DNA of 64,000 bases from Chrysaora quinquecirrha (lineage: Eukaryota > Cnidaria > Scyphozoa > Semaeostomeae > Pelagiidae), in assembly GCA_014526335.1 (NCBI GenBank), contig JACTAT010000010.1, positions 5,388,282 to 5,452,281 on the forward strand, written 5' to 3'. A program made the translations under genes and the position numbers. Under the pieces are notes generated by a model, which had not been told where the DNA came from, ran no database searches, and saw only the letters and a program-made list of their open reading frames with translations. Shown piece after piece: positions 11,201 through 26,400 of this stretch (the stretch's first letter is position 1; every line of letters begins with the position of its first letter).

Positions 11201-14200
11201 ATAGCTGTAGCGATTCTAGGTTTCGCTCCTCAATCTTAATTTGTCACCCCAAATATGCACACACACAGACTTTGTTTCGGTCTGTTTCTGACGTTCATAC
11301 TCTGAGGAGTGTGAGAAGAAAAAGATTTTAAGTATGCCCGACAATGTTCCCGCTGTTTATCGCAATTTTGAGGTTTTGTACTACTCAAAAACTATTTACT
11401 GGATAATTATAAATGTTCTGAATAAAAACAAAGACTACAAAAAATAAAAGTAATTAAAAGAAAGAAAGAGTATTCAAATGGATCATAGTCAGATTGAAGC
11501 AAGAAAAACTGTTGCTACGAGTAGAATTTTTTGCGACGCTACAAAGTCATCTACTCATACCTCCACCACATTCCTTGGAACAAGGGCTGAACTTGATTGT
11601 CCATCCTGAACAAGGTTTATCAGCATTACATGTTTCTTGTGTTGGCGGTGATTTCAACATTGAACTGCACTCTAAATCATGCACCACCACAACGGTGCCA
11701 TCTGCCTTGGTGCGTTTGCAAGTGATTTTCCGTGTTCGTATTCCAGCATTGCAAGTGGTAGAGCACTAAAAACGAAGAGCATATGTTCACTTATTCACGT
11801 ATTTTCATAGGAAATTCTTTGTAATAAACCAAGACATAGCCAATAAAAATAAAAGAATCTCCAGTACTGGAAATCTTCCACTTTAGTTTGTCGAATATCT
11901 TCTTTTATTTCCCGTGTTTCGTCTCTAATAATTCGTTTCTTCTTTTTTGCGACATGCAGACAAATTTAAAAGCCACAAGCATTCAAATGCTATCGATAAA
12001 TGGGTTTAAAACATTATATAGATATAACAACCATGTCTGAACTACCAAAATCTGAATTTTTTAAGAAACTTTCAGTAAACGGCTGATATTCTAGTATTTT
12101 ACAAAGAAACGCGTATTCTGGTACCTTAAATATTCGAATTAGCCCCCCAGGGGCTTTAAAATTTTTAACGTTTTTTGATTAGGGCTTATTTGGGGGTGTG
12201 GGGAGGTAAAACGAGGGGGGTTATACAAATTTCCATTTGCTTCCAAATGATTTTAATTTCCTTTCATCTTTAACAGAAAATTCTCCAAACAGAACAAGAA
12301 AATAACAATTGGGTGTTAGGGAGGGGAGGGGGCTAATAAGATGGTCGAGGTGTATTAGCTACTGTTAGACCCAGGGTGGTGGCTTATTCGAGGGAATTTC
12401 GTGAGGGGGGAATACAATTCGAGGGTTTACGGTGTACGGAAAGCAAGTATTGCATTGAGTTGTTCGGTAATTGAGGTTCCACTCAACCTCGCTCCCAAGG
12501 ATAATTATTGGTGTAGTTAGTTCAACCCAACATAGACTTATTACAGAAGTCATATTTATCCCTATTGAGTCTATGCTGGCCGCTCAAAATACACTATGAG
12601 CAAACAGCTGTATGGTTGTAGTTGTTGTTGCTTTTTGCGAAAAGTGGGACTCATGTTATGTATACTTCCAATATGGCCAATGTAGTGTTCACAGTGAGTA
12701 CTATTTGCCTGGGAATGAGGCTGGGCTCCACTGTATTGCAAAATCTAATAGAAAAGAAGGTTTTTGTGGTTGTGTTAAATGAACCCTCATAAAAATCGAA
12801 TGATGTAACGTTGAATTCCTTTTTCTATCAAAAATATGAAATGTTAACATGGTGCTGAAATTGCAGAGACTTCAAGGATTTGAAACAAAATTACAAATAT
12901 TACCGCACTCCATTCTCCTGGGATCCATTCCGCCACACAGGCAAATATGTTGCAGGGTATTTCTGTAAAAAGTTTCGGTTTTGTCGTCTTACAAGACGAG
13001 TCGTCGATGGTATGGTACTTCTGATCCGCGCGGAGTTCCGAGCATGTATGGCGGCGTGTTTTAATACCGCGGCCACATGATTTACTACAGGATGACCAAG
13101 GGTAAGCGTACCAACTAAAAAGAGAAAAAAATATAGAAAATAAACGAAAAAAGCTCATTAAAAAAAGGGGAAATTCCGCAGACAGCGACCTTTTTCTGAT
13201 ACTTGGCTAGCTATACTACACTTAGGTTCGAAAAATATTGCACCACTTTTTTCAAAATGGCGGCTAGCTGTGGCTCTCGGCCTAAAGCAAACTATTTACA
13301 TAACAAAGTCAAGAGAACTCAGGAGCCCCATGACTAACAATCTTCTTCGCGGGAAAATCTTCGGCTTTTTACTGGCTTTAGACTTTAGACAGTGAGCCAC
13401 AGCTAACCGCCATTTTGAGCAAGGTGGTTCAATACTTTTCGAACCTGATTGGAGCACCCGAATAGCAGATTGTTCCTGCTAGTAAATTCAAGAAAAATTG
13501 TTGTCAAGATTTACAAATATAAAAAGCGCCCCCTCGTCTGTTCGAACAGTATATATTCAAGAGATCCAATTGCAAAGACTAAAAATCAAATTACATACAC
13601 AGCAGGGCATGCTTGAGTATTGCATGCTTGAACGGAGGCCATTTTGGGGTTTGATGCACAGAAGGCAAGGCTGACCACGGATTTATCGTCTTTTCTTCTA
13701 CACTGCACTTTTCGTGTCTGAGTGCCTAGAAATAATTGTAAATGCTAAATAAGCTGGATGCTAAAAGAGCTATGCTCTATGAAAAAGAAAGATAAATTTG
13801 ATACAGAATTATAAAGCGAGAGAAAAGGAATCAGATGATGACAAAGAGTAAGACAAAGAAGAAGAAGAAGAAGAAGAAGGAGAAGAAGAAAAAGAAAAAG
13901 AAGAAAAAAACAAGGAATATGAAGAAGAAGAACAGGGGAACAAAATAGATGAACGAACAAAAAAGAAGAAACACAGGTAGTGAAGAAAAGCAACAAAAAA
14001 ACAAGAAAAGGCAAGCAGAAGAAGAAAATGAAGAACTGGAGAGGAGAAGAAGAGAAGGAAGAAGATAACGATTGAGTAGAAAGAGAATCAAATTAAGAAA
14101 GAAAAGAAGAAGTAGAAGAGCAGGAAAGAAATGAAGAAGCACAATAAGGAGAAGAAGAAAAAGAAGAAGAGGAAAAAGAAAACGACAAGGAATATGAAAA

Positions 14201-14309
14201 CGAAGAACAGAGGAACAAAAAGGCAAATTACGAAGAAAAAGAAGAAGAAGCAGAAGAGCAGGAAAGAAAGGAAGAAGCAGAATAAGGAGCAGAAGAAGAA
14301 GAAGAAGAA

Positions 14310-14341
<32 letters not shown>

Positions 14342-14385
14342 CAAGGAATGTGAAGACGAAGAACAGAGGAACAAAAGAGACCAAT

Positions 14386-14416
<31 letters not shown>

Positions 14417-17400
14417 AAGAAGAGCTGGGAAGAAATGAAGAAGTAGAATAAGGAGGAGAAGAAGAAAAAGAAAAAGAAGAAAGAAAAGAATAAAAGGAAG
14501 ACGGACAGAAGAACAAAAAAGAACAAGGGGAGGAATAGTAGGAAGAGGGCAAAGAAGAAAAAGAACAAGGGAAACAAGAAAAGTACGAAGAAGAAGAAGG
14601 CGAAGGGAGAAGATAAATGTTTTGGTAAAGAAAAATGACGACGAATGAAGAAGAAGAAAAAGAAGCTAAATAGAGAAAGAAGGGGAAGAAGATGAAGAAG
14701 AAAAAGAGGAAGCAGATTAAGGTGAAGATGAACAAGAGAAGAAGAAGAAGAAAAGAAGAAGAAAAGGAAAAAATGGTGAGGAAGACATAGAAATAGAATA
14801 AGTAGAAGTAGAAGAGAAGGATAACAGGATAAAGTAGAAGATAAATATCAGAAGAGTAGAAAAAATAGGAAAGTGAAATAAGACAAGATTGCAATTATGA
14901 AAAAAAAGAAATGGGAAAAGATTAAGAAATTAATGAAAAAGTTAAGAGAGAAGAAAGAAGATAACAATGAAGAAGAAAAGCAGAATAACAAACAGAAGGA
15001 GGCCAGAAGAAGATCTAACAAAAACAAACAAAGGAAGAAAACAAAAAGAAAGAAGTAAAAAGGAAGAATAGGGTAAAAAGAAAAGAAGGAAAAACGTAAA
15101 GCAAAAATGAGAAAGAATCAAAGCAAAAGAAGATGGGGAGAAAAATAAAAGGAAGAAGAGAAAAAGTGAATAAGGTAATTTTAAATAGAAAATTGCAGAG
15201 AGGAGTTGCAATAATTGGAATACAGGATAAATGTGAGACAATACCTCCAGCACATGTTTTACTGCACGGTCCCCATTTGGTAACGGCAAAATATTCAGTT
15301 GCTGATACATCTCCTTCTGCTGGCATGAAATACTTCCATTTGACACCCAACGCTGGATATCCATAGATATCTACATACTATAGAACAGTAAAAGAAATTA
15401 AATGATGAGTACATACAGTTGACATCCGCTATCTCGACTGCCCGCTATCTCGAGCGATTTCCATTTCGCCTCGTTTTGGTATAAGGGTTTGTATAGAAAA
15501 CTCATCCGCTATCTCGAACCCCTTTATCTCGAAGATTTGCTGTCTTGAACCATTTTCTATTTCCCATGGAGGAAAACCTGCTCTTTATCTCGAAGTTTGC
15601 CAAATTTTCTGCTGGACTGTATAAAGAGACAGGCTGAAAATATGTATAAGTTCGCCTAGCGGAGCGGGAATGGCAGCAGCTGAGTTACATGCTGCCCATG
15701 TATACAATAGATGAAGCTGTTCTCTTTCGAGATGTGCTGCATCGCCATTATCTCAATTTCAACAATAGTAAGGATGAAAGCAGATGAGCTTTGACTCCAA
15801 TGTAAAAAATACCAGACTTGTTTGATGAAATTTGGGATTAGTAACCCTGCATGTTAATAGGGGTTCCTTTTCTGACTTGAAAACCAGGAAAACTATAATT
15901 TTTTATATTTACATGGGGCATCCGTTATTTCGAACATTCGCTATCTCGAACAAATTCCAGTTTCCCTTGAGAGTTCGAGATAGCGGATGTCAACTGTACC
16001 GTGAAAGTTCTATTTGGCCTCCCAGGGGTTTATTAATTTTGGACGTTTTCGAGGGGCGTTATTGGAGAATGTTCTTCATGAAAACTGGAACAAGTGCTGC
16101 TTTTTACCAACCAGGAGGCATGCTACAAGCATTACATATACAATTGAATTATATAAGAAAGCTTTAACCAAAAATGATGGTCTGGCGAGAGAAAAAATGA
16201 CAAATACCATGGAAAAAAGGAAAAATAAGAAGAAGATGAAAATGAAAAGGAAGAAGAGGAAAACGAAGAGGAGGAAGAAGGTGAAGAAGAAGAAAAAAAA
16301 CAGGAGAGCAAGAAAGGAAAACAGGAAGAAGAAAAGGAAGAAGTGAAAAAGGACAAAGAGAGAGAAGAAAAAGAAGAAGATTAAGACGAAAAGGGAGAAG
16401 AAAGAAGAAGATAAAAAAACAGGAAAAGAAACAGAAGAAGAAGAAAAAGAATAAAGAGGGAGAAGAAGAAGAAAAGAAAGTAAGAAGTAGAATGGAAAGA
16501 AGAAAAAGACAAAGACAAAGACGAGGACGAAAAGGGAGGAGAAAAGGAGGAGAAAGAAAAAGAGAACGAAGAGACAGAAGAAGAAGAAGAAGAAGAAGAA
16601 GAAGAAGAAGAAGAAGAAGAAGAAAAGAAGAAGAAGAGGAGAAGAAGGAGGAAAAAGATGCATTAAAAAAAGTCAAACGAGGACTTTTGGTGGCAAAGCA
16701 ATGCTAGGAAAGCAACACATGAATGAAACAGTGCAGATACTCACAAAAATTCGAATTTTGTCAATGATTTTGCCTTTGATAAAAATCTTATCGGGGAAAT
16801 CATAGTCGTTCATGATATATTCGACTTTTGTTCCAGCAGCGTTAACAGTTGTAGTCCAAGATGGTAACCAATATGCTAATTCATTGCTATTACCAACTTT
16901 CAATCCTGAAAATGATACCAAATTTGAATGTCAGTAGTTTCACACCCTCTTAATGTTTATTACTGTCTTAAAGGCCGATCTTCAGTAGGGGATTGTAAGA
17001 ACGATCGCCACAAAAGTTAACAATATCAATCGCAACCCAGATCTGGCATCTCATCTAAGACAAATCTAGTAGAGTATTTGCGAATTTTGTTAATCGTTCG
17101 CAGCATAGTTATGTATAGATTAATGTTGCTTGTCGTTATGTATTGGATATGGGGTGGTCGTTGATTTTTCGCTCCCTTTGGTATCATTCCCTTTAGTGTT
17201 GTTAAATGGTAAGGAAAGTATCGTAGAATATAATATATATTGTAAAATTTTTATAGCAATAAAAAAATAAAACTGCCCAGGGAACAGGCGCAGTAGGAAA
17301 TTTTTTATCGTCACGTCGAAAAAATTCGTTTGGCGAAAAGTAGAAGTAGTTGCTACTTTTCGTATGACGATTTTTTTTCGATGCCTATGCCTCTTAGCCA

Positions 17401-20400
17401 GTGACTTCCAGAAATTCACATATCTAATTTCCAGTTGCATTCTACTTGGAGCTGCATTCTAAAGTTGGAATAGACCTTTTCGAAGAGGCCTGAGTAGGGC
17501 GCGACACTTCGCGACATTTGAGTAAATGGTACTTGTCACAGTTCATGGTACAGATATTAAACAGCTTGAAAACATACCTAAATATCGACCAGTGCTGCCC
17601 ATTTCTTCAACGGTTATTTCCCAAGCTCCCTTTGGAATTGTGAAAAGTTCGTGCTGTTCTCCTACAGAAACAAGAATATTGAAATAGTAAAATAATTTTT
17701 TTAAAAAGTACAAGACTCCAAATGGCGATAAACGGCGGAAACATCATGGGGCATACTACAACTACATAGCTATGGCATACTTATGAGCGATACCCCCGTT
17801 TCTCTCATTCATTTCGATCTATTTATCCTCTGCCTTATCCTCTCATGTTTTACCGCATTTTCAATCTCATCTGACTAATCTTGTTTCTCTAATTTTTGCT
17901 CCTAACTTTACTTCCATTGTTATTTGGATTTTTCTTGTTATTCATTCTGTTCACGTAGTTTTTCCTTATTTGTGATATGCTGCATTTAGCGCCAGTCCCT
18001 CTAAGATCTCACTCAGTAGTAAGTTAACAAATCGAGACCTCGACACAGGCTGCGATGCAACCGTAGCTGGGGCTCGAACAACGAACTCGCTGAGCTTCTG
18101 ACACAACGAGTCAGCTGGATTAGGCTACGACGACACAACCATCTTCATGCTTGTATCATACAACATAGTTGTATTTATCCACCCTTTCCTGTTACTCTTA
18201 GTTCTTATTTGGTTAATTTAGTCATTTTGTAAAATCAACTTCTTATTTAAACTCAGTATATTTTTATTAGTTTTGTATTAGTCTGTGTTTTACAGCGAAG
18301 GGAGAACAGAGGAAAAGTTTTCTTTCTGTCTTTTCTAGCAATTTCTCCTCCACAGAAGCATAGAAATTATTTCTCCGCATATACATGCTATGTCCAACCA
18401 CCCATGGTTTCACTGCTGCCAATCCTAGGTAAGTTTTAAGCACTCGGGAATTTTTTACATCCATTCAAAAAGATTGCAAACCTACCCAACTAAGAGTTTG
18501 GTTATTTACGAATTTGTGTGCCAGTGTGATGGCAGGCAGTGAAAAATCAGTGCGATTAGATTTTAAATTCGTCAGATAATTAAATACACTAACATTACAT
18601 ACCATCATTTCTATAATGTGTAGTGTCGTTTCCAGATTTGCGGGTACAAGTCGACCCATCACCTCCACAGACACCGCATCTGTCATGGACAGCCCCAGAC
18701 TCCATCTTCATATCACAGCCAACCTCCTAATCATAACGAGACATGAAAATTAGAAGGAGTAAATTCGAAATACGGCTCTCACACTGAATTCATTAATCGA
18801 GCTTTGTTTTGAACCAATCAAATATTCCTTAAAAAATCCTTGATGTTCTTACTGGTCCATGGGCTGAAGAAAACGTAGAGCTCCGAATGAAAAGTTTTCC
18901 ATGTTTATTTTATGTATTTTTTCTATGTCTGTTTCATTATTCTGCTGCGAAAGCACCATTGTTATTTCGCGTGTGGCTGATTAACGTGAGATAGAGCAAT
19001 TTTGTCACTCAAGCTCAATTTTGTCTCTTTTTATAGACCTTTTCGACGAGGTTTGGGTCGGCGCGACATTTTTCTAGGAAATGGCGGAAATCTTGAGTAA
19101 GGAATCCTCTCCGCGTGCAACGACAGGAATTGTGGTCGCTTTGGAAGAGGTAGTGCTGCAAATCTTGCTTCAAATTCACGAATAATGGAACACAAAGACA
19201 GAACAAGAATCTGCTACAATAAATGTTGAAAATATCTGCAGAAACTCAGGCAACAAGATGCAACTAACACCCTAAAAGAAATAAGCTTGATTAAACCACT
19301 CCTTATGCAAATAAGCTAAGACTTGGGTCATTTCGTTCACTTTTACTCCATAAAAACGTGAATTTGAAGAGAAGTTTGCTGCACGAACACTCCTGAAGCG
19401 ACGGGAATACAAGTCATTGCACGAGAAGAGGATTCCCTTATTCAAGATATCCGAGAAGAGGATTCCCTTATTCAAGATATCCGAGAAGAGGATTCCCTTA
19501 TTCAAGATATCCGAGAAGAGGATTCCCTTATTCAAGATATCCACCATCTTCCAGAAAATTTCGTGCCGACCTAGACCTCTTTGAAAAGGTCTATACATGA
19601 ATTAAGCCCGGAACAGGTTTCAGCTTGCAGTTTTTACGTTCCCTTCAGCCCATAATTGGTCCAGATTTTATGAGCGGATACTGAGACTTGAGTATTGAAT
19701 CTATGTTTCAAGTTTTCGGCGATTCGAAGTAGAAGGTTGAGAAGTTTCCAAACCTGGTAAATCTCTCGTCTGATGCCAAGTCTACGAAGACTAACAAAAA
19801 AGAATTAATCCCAATAAAATACGCCCTAAAACCAACAGAATACAGCAATAACCCATACCCTTATGACTCCATCAATGCAGACACCAGTCCTTGCTGCCGA
19901 TGTGACAGTACCATCCTTAACAGTACCATGTTCCCATGCACTTTGACTAGGCGTTTTGCAAATCAATACGCACGGTCTTGCCCCTGGGGTAAGAGAAAAA
20001 AAATGATCAGCTTTGTGAAAATGTCAAATTTACAAAATTATCTTCTTCTTTACTGCACATTACAAGTGAAAACTAGACTTATTACAGTATTTGATGATTG
20101 TCGGTACTTCCATCAATCTGGACGGATAGCAAATATAGCCCTTTAAAGGGTCATTTATTCGCTCCACTTCAAACTTTCCTATTATTTCTTGTATTTCTTC
20201 AAATTTAACTAAATCTCTATGGTAAAACGAGGAAGGTGGATTATATGGGACAAAATTCGTTGACATTGGAATTGAATATGAAATTGTTAAAGCCAAACTG
20301 AAAAAGGGCCCCAAATAAAAATTAAAACTTAGGTCACTGGGGCAAAAGTACTGATTTTTCTTTCACTTGTGGGACCAGGAAAAGAGCCTACTGGGGCAAA

Positions 20401-23400
20401 TGTCCCGCTAGTCAGTACGAGAAAATATCATGCGCTAATCTGCATTTGTATGTTGCAGAGGCTGAATAAAATTACTTACGGTCCATAACAACTACTTTTT
20501 CTGGTGAAATGGCTGCGCATTGGTCTTGTCTGAATGTCTTAGTTCCAGCAGGGCATGCCTATACAGAAAGATACAGCATGATACCATATTACATCTTAGG
20601 GGGGTATGTATTCGAGGGAGTGTTTAAAAGAGACGCTTATTTTCAAATCAACTTTATTTCGATTAAGAATATTAATCACGAAGGGTCCTAAATTGGAATT
20701 GGAAGATGACGATGGAGGGCCTTTGTTACAATATTCAAATGGACGGAGCTCTCGATCGAGGCAGCTTTAATAGACTCATTGCAAAAGTCCCACTCTTCGC
20801 AACGCAAACAGCAACGGCAGTCTTTAGCAACAGCAACAGCTATTTACTTAAAAAATTGAATTGGATGGCCTAATGTTCAGAGTGGAAGTTCTGAGCACTG
20901 ATCAGTTGTTCTGAGCGACCAATCGAAATCAGATTGGCCTAAGGAGCGAAAACTACTACTCATGGAATAGTTCTAGGGCGTTTATTAGAAGGAGAGTTTC
21001 ACTCGAATCAGTACCGTATTCATAACAGAGATTCAATCTCAAGTTACCTGCAGATTACAAGCTTTCTTATCCTTGGTGCTTTTGCCAACACAAGCTTTTC
21101 CGCCATTTTTGGGCCTAAAATAACAAACTTCTCTGTCGAAAACAAAACAAACCAAGGTAGAAGGCAAACTCCGTTGGTTACCTCCTATAGGAAGAGTGTA
21201 ACGTGCCGCCCAAGTTTATGGTTTCTTCGCAAATGGGTTGCCCTGGAAATGTGGATTTCATATTTCGTGAAAATTTTCCCCGAATTACATACAAGTTTTC
21301 TTTGCCAATAACTTGTTACCTTTAACCGTTAATTGTCAATGTTTGTTTAATTTTTCAAAAGCAGTAAGCTAATTGACTTTCCTCAAGATTTTAAGGAGGG
21401 TTTAGAAAACTTAGAGATGGCCTATGTACAGTATGTTTAATTTGTAAGAAAAAGTTTTCTCCTGGTCTGTTCATAGGATGTGTTTTTACATAATGGCTAT
21501 GCCCTGCAACACAGGTCTGGGTGACAGAAAGTAGAAACACCTAAAGAACTTCAAAATGTAAAACAAGAAAAACTTTCTAACAACAAGAAATTGACACAAC
21601 TAAAATCCATTGAAGAAGCACCCTCCATAGAGAGGGAGAACCTTATTAAATAGCCTCGATTTCATCGCTAAAGGACAAGGCATTTTAGCTGCAGCTTGGT
21701 TGTTTGACGTCTTACAGTTGCTTACAGTTATTCAACCGAGTCATCAGTCTTCCTATTGAATCAAGTTTCTTAATGTTTAGGTAAGTTCAGTCCTAGTTGC
21801 TTATTGGGCAGTTGCTTATTGATGAAGTGTAAACTTTATCAAAGTTCATTTGGTGACGTAACTGAATATCATCAGAAACGTATCAAAGTTGCTTACGCAG
21901 GATTAGTACAGGTTCTTTGTTTCCACGTCGCACCTCCTCCACAAGGTCGATTACATGGAAGGTAGTCTGAAAATTCTGTCCAGCCTCCGTTGATTGGTGG
22001 AGCTGGGGTGGTACCATCTCTGACGCATTCGCCAAATATACACCACTAGAAAAAGAAAAGTATCAGAACAAAAAGGTATTAGCTCCCAACATACGATTTT
22101 CGACCCCCCGTTTATTTTGACCCCTATCAATAAGATCCTGAATGCTGTTCCCACCCCCCACCTATTTCAAACCCCAGCAATCAGACACCTTAGGCTAGGT
22201 ACCAACCTTACATAGTAATATGCAAGACTTATGTAACTCACGCAGTTACTCACCAGCCAGCCCAGTTCTTATGGTCGTGTGATTATGACTTGTGCTTCTC
22301 AAGCAATAAACCCCAGTTCGATTCTCACACATGTCACTGATTAGCTCCAATAAGAGCGAAACGCGTCTGGCATTTGAGAATGTGGCGGCTGGTGAAATTA
22401 TTCATAAGAATACGAATTTGTGCTCATGTGATATGAGCCTATCTGCATGCGTTTCGGTACCTTGGGCCAGGTACCAACCTTACATCTAAGAGTATGGTAA
22501 TCGAGGAATTCAGGATCACGAAAGGCTAAAAACATTCACTGTCTATTTTCACGCAATGAAAATATGGTTGTTTCCTTAAAAATTTGGCGTAACTCAAGTG
22601 CTGATGCAGCATGTGATGCAGTTTATTGTCTGGTATTTGGCCATGCTTAACAAATAAATAGAAATAGCTCAAAACGATGAAATCAAATCTGAGTTAATCT
22701 GAGCATGCTACATGCGAAGGCATCGCTATTGAAAGAATTCACATACGCTTCCTTCATGAATAACGCCCACATCATGGCCTTGCTTGCTAGGGCCGCAATG
22801 CATGACAATCGAACCCAGCCCTCTTGGGCGTATTAACCTCAGATAAACGCTGTGCCTTATCTGTCATTTAACCCTTATGACGAGACTTCCGTACTTAAGT
22901 ACTTAGAGAGCTTAACCAGCATCTCTAAGAAATTGCATCAATCTCACCAATAATGAACCCTAATGTTCACAGAAAAGTACTAGATAAATAGTTCTCATCC
23001 AAATGTAGCACTGAACACGAAATTTTAATTACTCCTTGTAGCGCCTATCTACAATGGCTGCCAAACGTAGTTGGGACGCCCAAGATTTTTTGGTTGAATC
23101 ACTGACATTTTCAATAAATCAAGCATATTCATGAGCTTAATACCCCCTCCCCTTCAAATAATGTTGAGACTATTGATGATTCTCTTATCAATCGCCCGAG
23201 GCCAGAATTAGCTGGAAATTTTAGTGTTAAAAACATTGTTTAAGGGGGAGGAGGGGGAGGGTGAAGCGATAGCAGACAGTGACATATGCGTTCACCACAG
23301 GCGTTCCAACCCTTTCGGTAGCCATTGTACACTAAGCCGGCACATTTTTGAGATGAAAACGGAAGACCCAACATCATAATTATGTACTCGTTCTTCACAA

Positions 23401-26400
23401 GAGCTGGTACATTTTGATTGACGCTTGCTTACTTTATGTTGGCCACACCACGTTCCATGGGCTGCAGGATACAAAGTCTTGGTGCAAAGGCCATGGCTTT
23501 GCGTCTCGCACATCAATGTTTGACATATGTGCTGCAAAAGAGAATACAAAACATACGTTACAGTTTGGACCTTTTGTTGAAACTTTTCTAAAAGACAAGC
23601 TAGAGTGACGTCATTAAAATCAGTCGAGGGAAAAGTTGGTTTCAAGTAAATGCCCTACTTACCGCATAATAGGTGCAGTGCCGGTACGCGTTTCCAAATG
23701 CCAATTGACACTGCTTGTTAGCATCGTATATTTTACCATATAGCTGCGTATTGGCAGGTTGTGAGTCAGTTGTATTGGTAGGTTTTGAGCCAAGGAGCAA
23801 CGGTTTGTCATCAAGGCAACTGGAATATAGCCTAAAATAAGAAGGGAAGCACATATAAACGAGTCTCTCTAATACACCCCTGTTATTCAACGGAATATGT
23901 GGAGAAAGAGCTTTATTCTAATAAGCGCCTTCTAATAAGTGAAAATTGGAAATAGACGAATCCCTCTCTCAAAAAACGTCTCCCCTTAAAGAGCTGCTTG
24001 CCAAACGATTAAAAATTATTGGTAAAAAATTTGAGATTTGATTTACAAGCAATGCTTGACCGTTTGACTAAATCACAAACAGTTACTTAGCAAATAGAAT
24101 TCGCTCAGAAATTACTTTTGAAAAAATCAACTGCAATAAAGATTTCATGCTTGGATAAAAAAATATTGGACAAACAATGCTTTGAGATTAAGCGAAATAT
24201 TTGGCCAGGTGGAAGCCTTAGTTCAGTTCCTTAATTATTCAATAAACGCCCCGATAAACGCCTAGAGCGTTTAGACAAAACAGTTCACGCTGCATTTCAA
24301 ATAGAACGATAAACATCCAGCATAAGAAAATAATTTGATCAATAACTTTTTTATACCCCATCATACAACGATTGATGGGATTTGAACCCGGACTGTGTGA
24401 TCAGAGAGCCAATGGCAATTTCACAGAGCCAAAAAGAACAATGAAATCAACGAGTAACTCTTTCTCTAAAGGCTTCCGCAAACCGTGCCAACATTGTAGG
24501 CTAACATGTTGGCTGAAAATAGGCCAACATGTTGGTACGGTTTGCCATACCATCACAACATCTGAGATATTATGAGTTGCAGACGTCTTCTACAAATGAT
24601 CTCTAGCAAACACGACCGAAAAGGAAGCAGCTATTTGTTTATTGATCGCTCTTTTCGTTGACGACCAAGAAGAAAAAACTCGTGTTCCAACTCAAACCGC
24701 AAGCTTAAATCTGTTACTCATTTAAGGGTTTCAGAATAACGACCAAATTGAAGAGGTTTTGCCGAAATGTTGGCTAGTTACAGCAAACTGTACCAACATG
24801 TTGGCCTATTTCCAGCCAACATGTTGGCCAACAATGTTGGCACCGTTTGCAGAAGCCTTTAGAGAAAGAGTTACTCGTTGATTTCGTTCTTCTTTTGGCT
24901 CATTTTTAAACATGTTGGCCAACATTTTTTCTTCGACAATATGTTGTTTGTTTGGACAACATCTATAGCAAACCATGCCAACATGTTGGCCAACAATTGT
25001 TGGTGGCGATGTTGGCCAACATGTTGGCACGGTTTGCGCCCAGCTTAAGTCATACTGTCCCCAGACTTTCGTCTCGTTTGTCTTTGTGCATCGGCTATGT
25101 CGAGCCTTCTAAAGTACAATACGTATTTATATTCATCTTTGAATAAATATATGTAAAATATATCTCAAAAATAGCTTACCCTAGATATGTAGCAAGAACT
25201 TCGCTACTGCATTTTGACCATTCGAATCCTCTGCCGTCAACCGTATTAGAAGTTGCCATAATATGAATTCCATTTGTGCAGTTCTCAGGAGGATATCCAC
25301 CATCATGATCCAGACCAAGACTTAAAAAAAAACATTCAGAATACACAAAATAATTAGACAGAAGAGGCGGTGTTTGGGTTTTGCGTTTACACGGCTTTGC
25401 CAATATTTTCGCTCGATTTTCGGTTTCTTCCGAAAAATTACGCGGTTTTCGGTATTCCAAATCTCTTCGGTGAACAGTTTTACGGCATTTCTGGATAATT
25501 TTTCCGGTTTTTGATTAAGATTTTGCGTTGTTGGTGCTGAATGCCGACTCCGTGAACCTGCAGGTTAGCCCGCAATGAAAACAAAATTATTATTGGAGGA
25601 AACGTCTCAAAAACGTGAAGTGAGCAGTAATAGTTGACGAACCTACAGTTTTCATAGATTCTCTGTGCAATTTTTTTGAATTTGAAAACGGTCACTTGAA
25701 TCTTGCCATACGGATTTGTTCAAAATATCGCACGGTTTTACGGATTTTGAACAAATTTTGAGCGGATTTGCGGTTTCCAGACCCCCCAAACACCCCCCTC
25801 GTAGAAATTTCAAAGCTTTATAGCGATTGGCAACGCAAAAGAATTTCTTATGTAGTAGTTTGCATATATTCTCATATATTCTCATATATTATCATATTTA
25901 GCCACTTCATTCTTAGCTAGCCATTTTAGGTAACATCCTGTTGCAGCACTAGCATAGGCATTCCCGCATTGCATCACTGCATGCTACCAACGTAGGTAAT
26001 TCCCGCATCATCGCAAGTATTACCTTATATGTCGCACATAGCATAGCCTTCGTTTATCTGCATTATTTATACCTTATTTAGGTAGCATTTCTCACTGTTA
26101 TAACCTATCGTTTCATTCCTTATATGTAGAAAAATATTGTACACAGTTCACTTCGATACACTATAAAATTTGGTAAATTTAAGTTAGTAGTTATTCAGAT
26201 TACAATTCAGAATTCAGGCAGAAAACACAGACTCAAGTTTCTCTCTCTTGCTGGCACTCCACGGCACGCAAGTAAAGACTACCAAAGTTTGGGGGTGAGA
26301 CAGTTTCACATTGTTCTTGTTATATTTAGATTTTAACTTAGCACTTATTGGTAATTCGTCAAAATCCACGTTTTGCCAAACCTAGCCACCATTGTCTATC

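Noticed and set aside
13745..14894. Phe/Leu-rich (minus) and Lys-rich (plus) frames up to 248 codons
   Set aside because: Polypurine/polypyrimidine tract. No codon structure or conserved motif; same reason for 16076-16707, 49289-50514 and 50817-51501.
19424..19546. CRISPR-like direct repeats (30 bp x4)
   Set aside because: There are no spacers: units abut directly, in an animal genome, inside a MITE.
24500..25035. p53-type response elements in the CCAACATGTTGG palindromes
   Set aside because: The RRRCWWGYYY consensus fails at the flanking positions (C before AAC, G after GTT).
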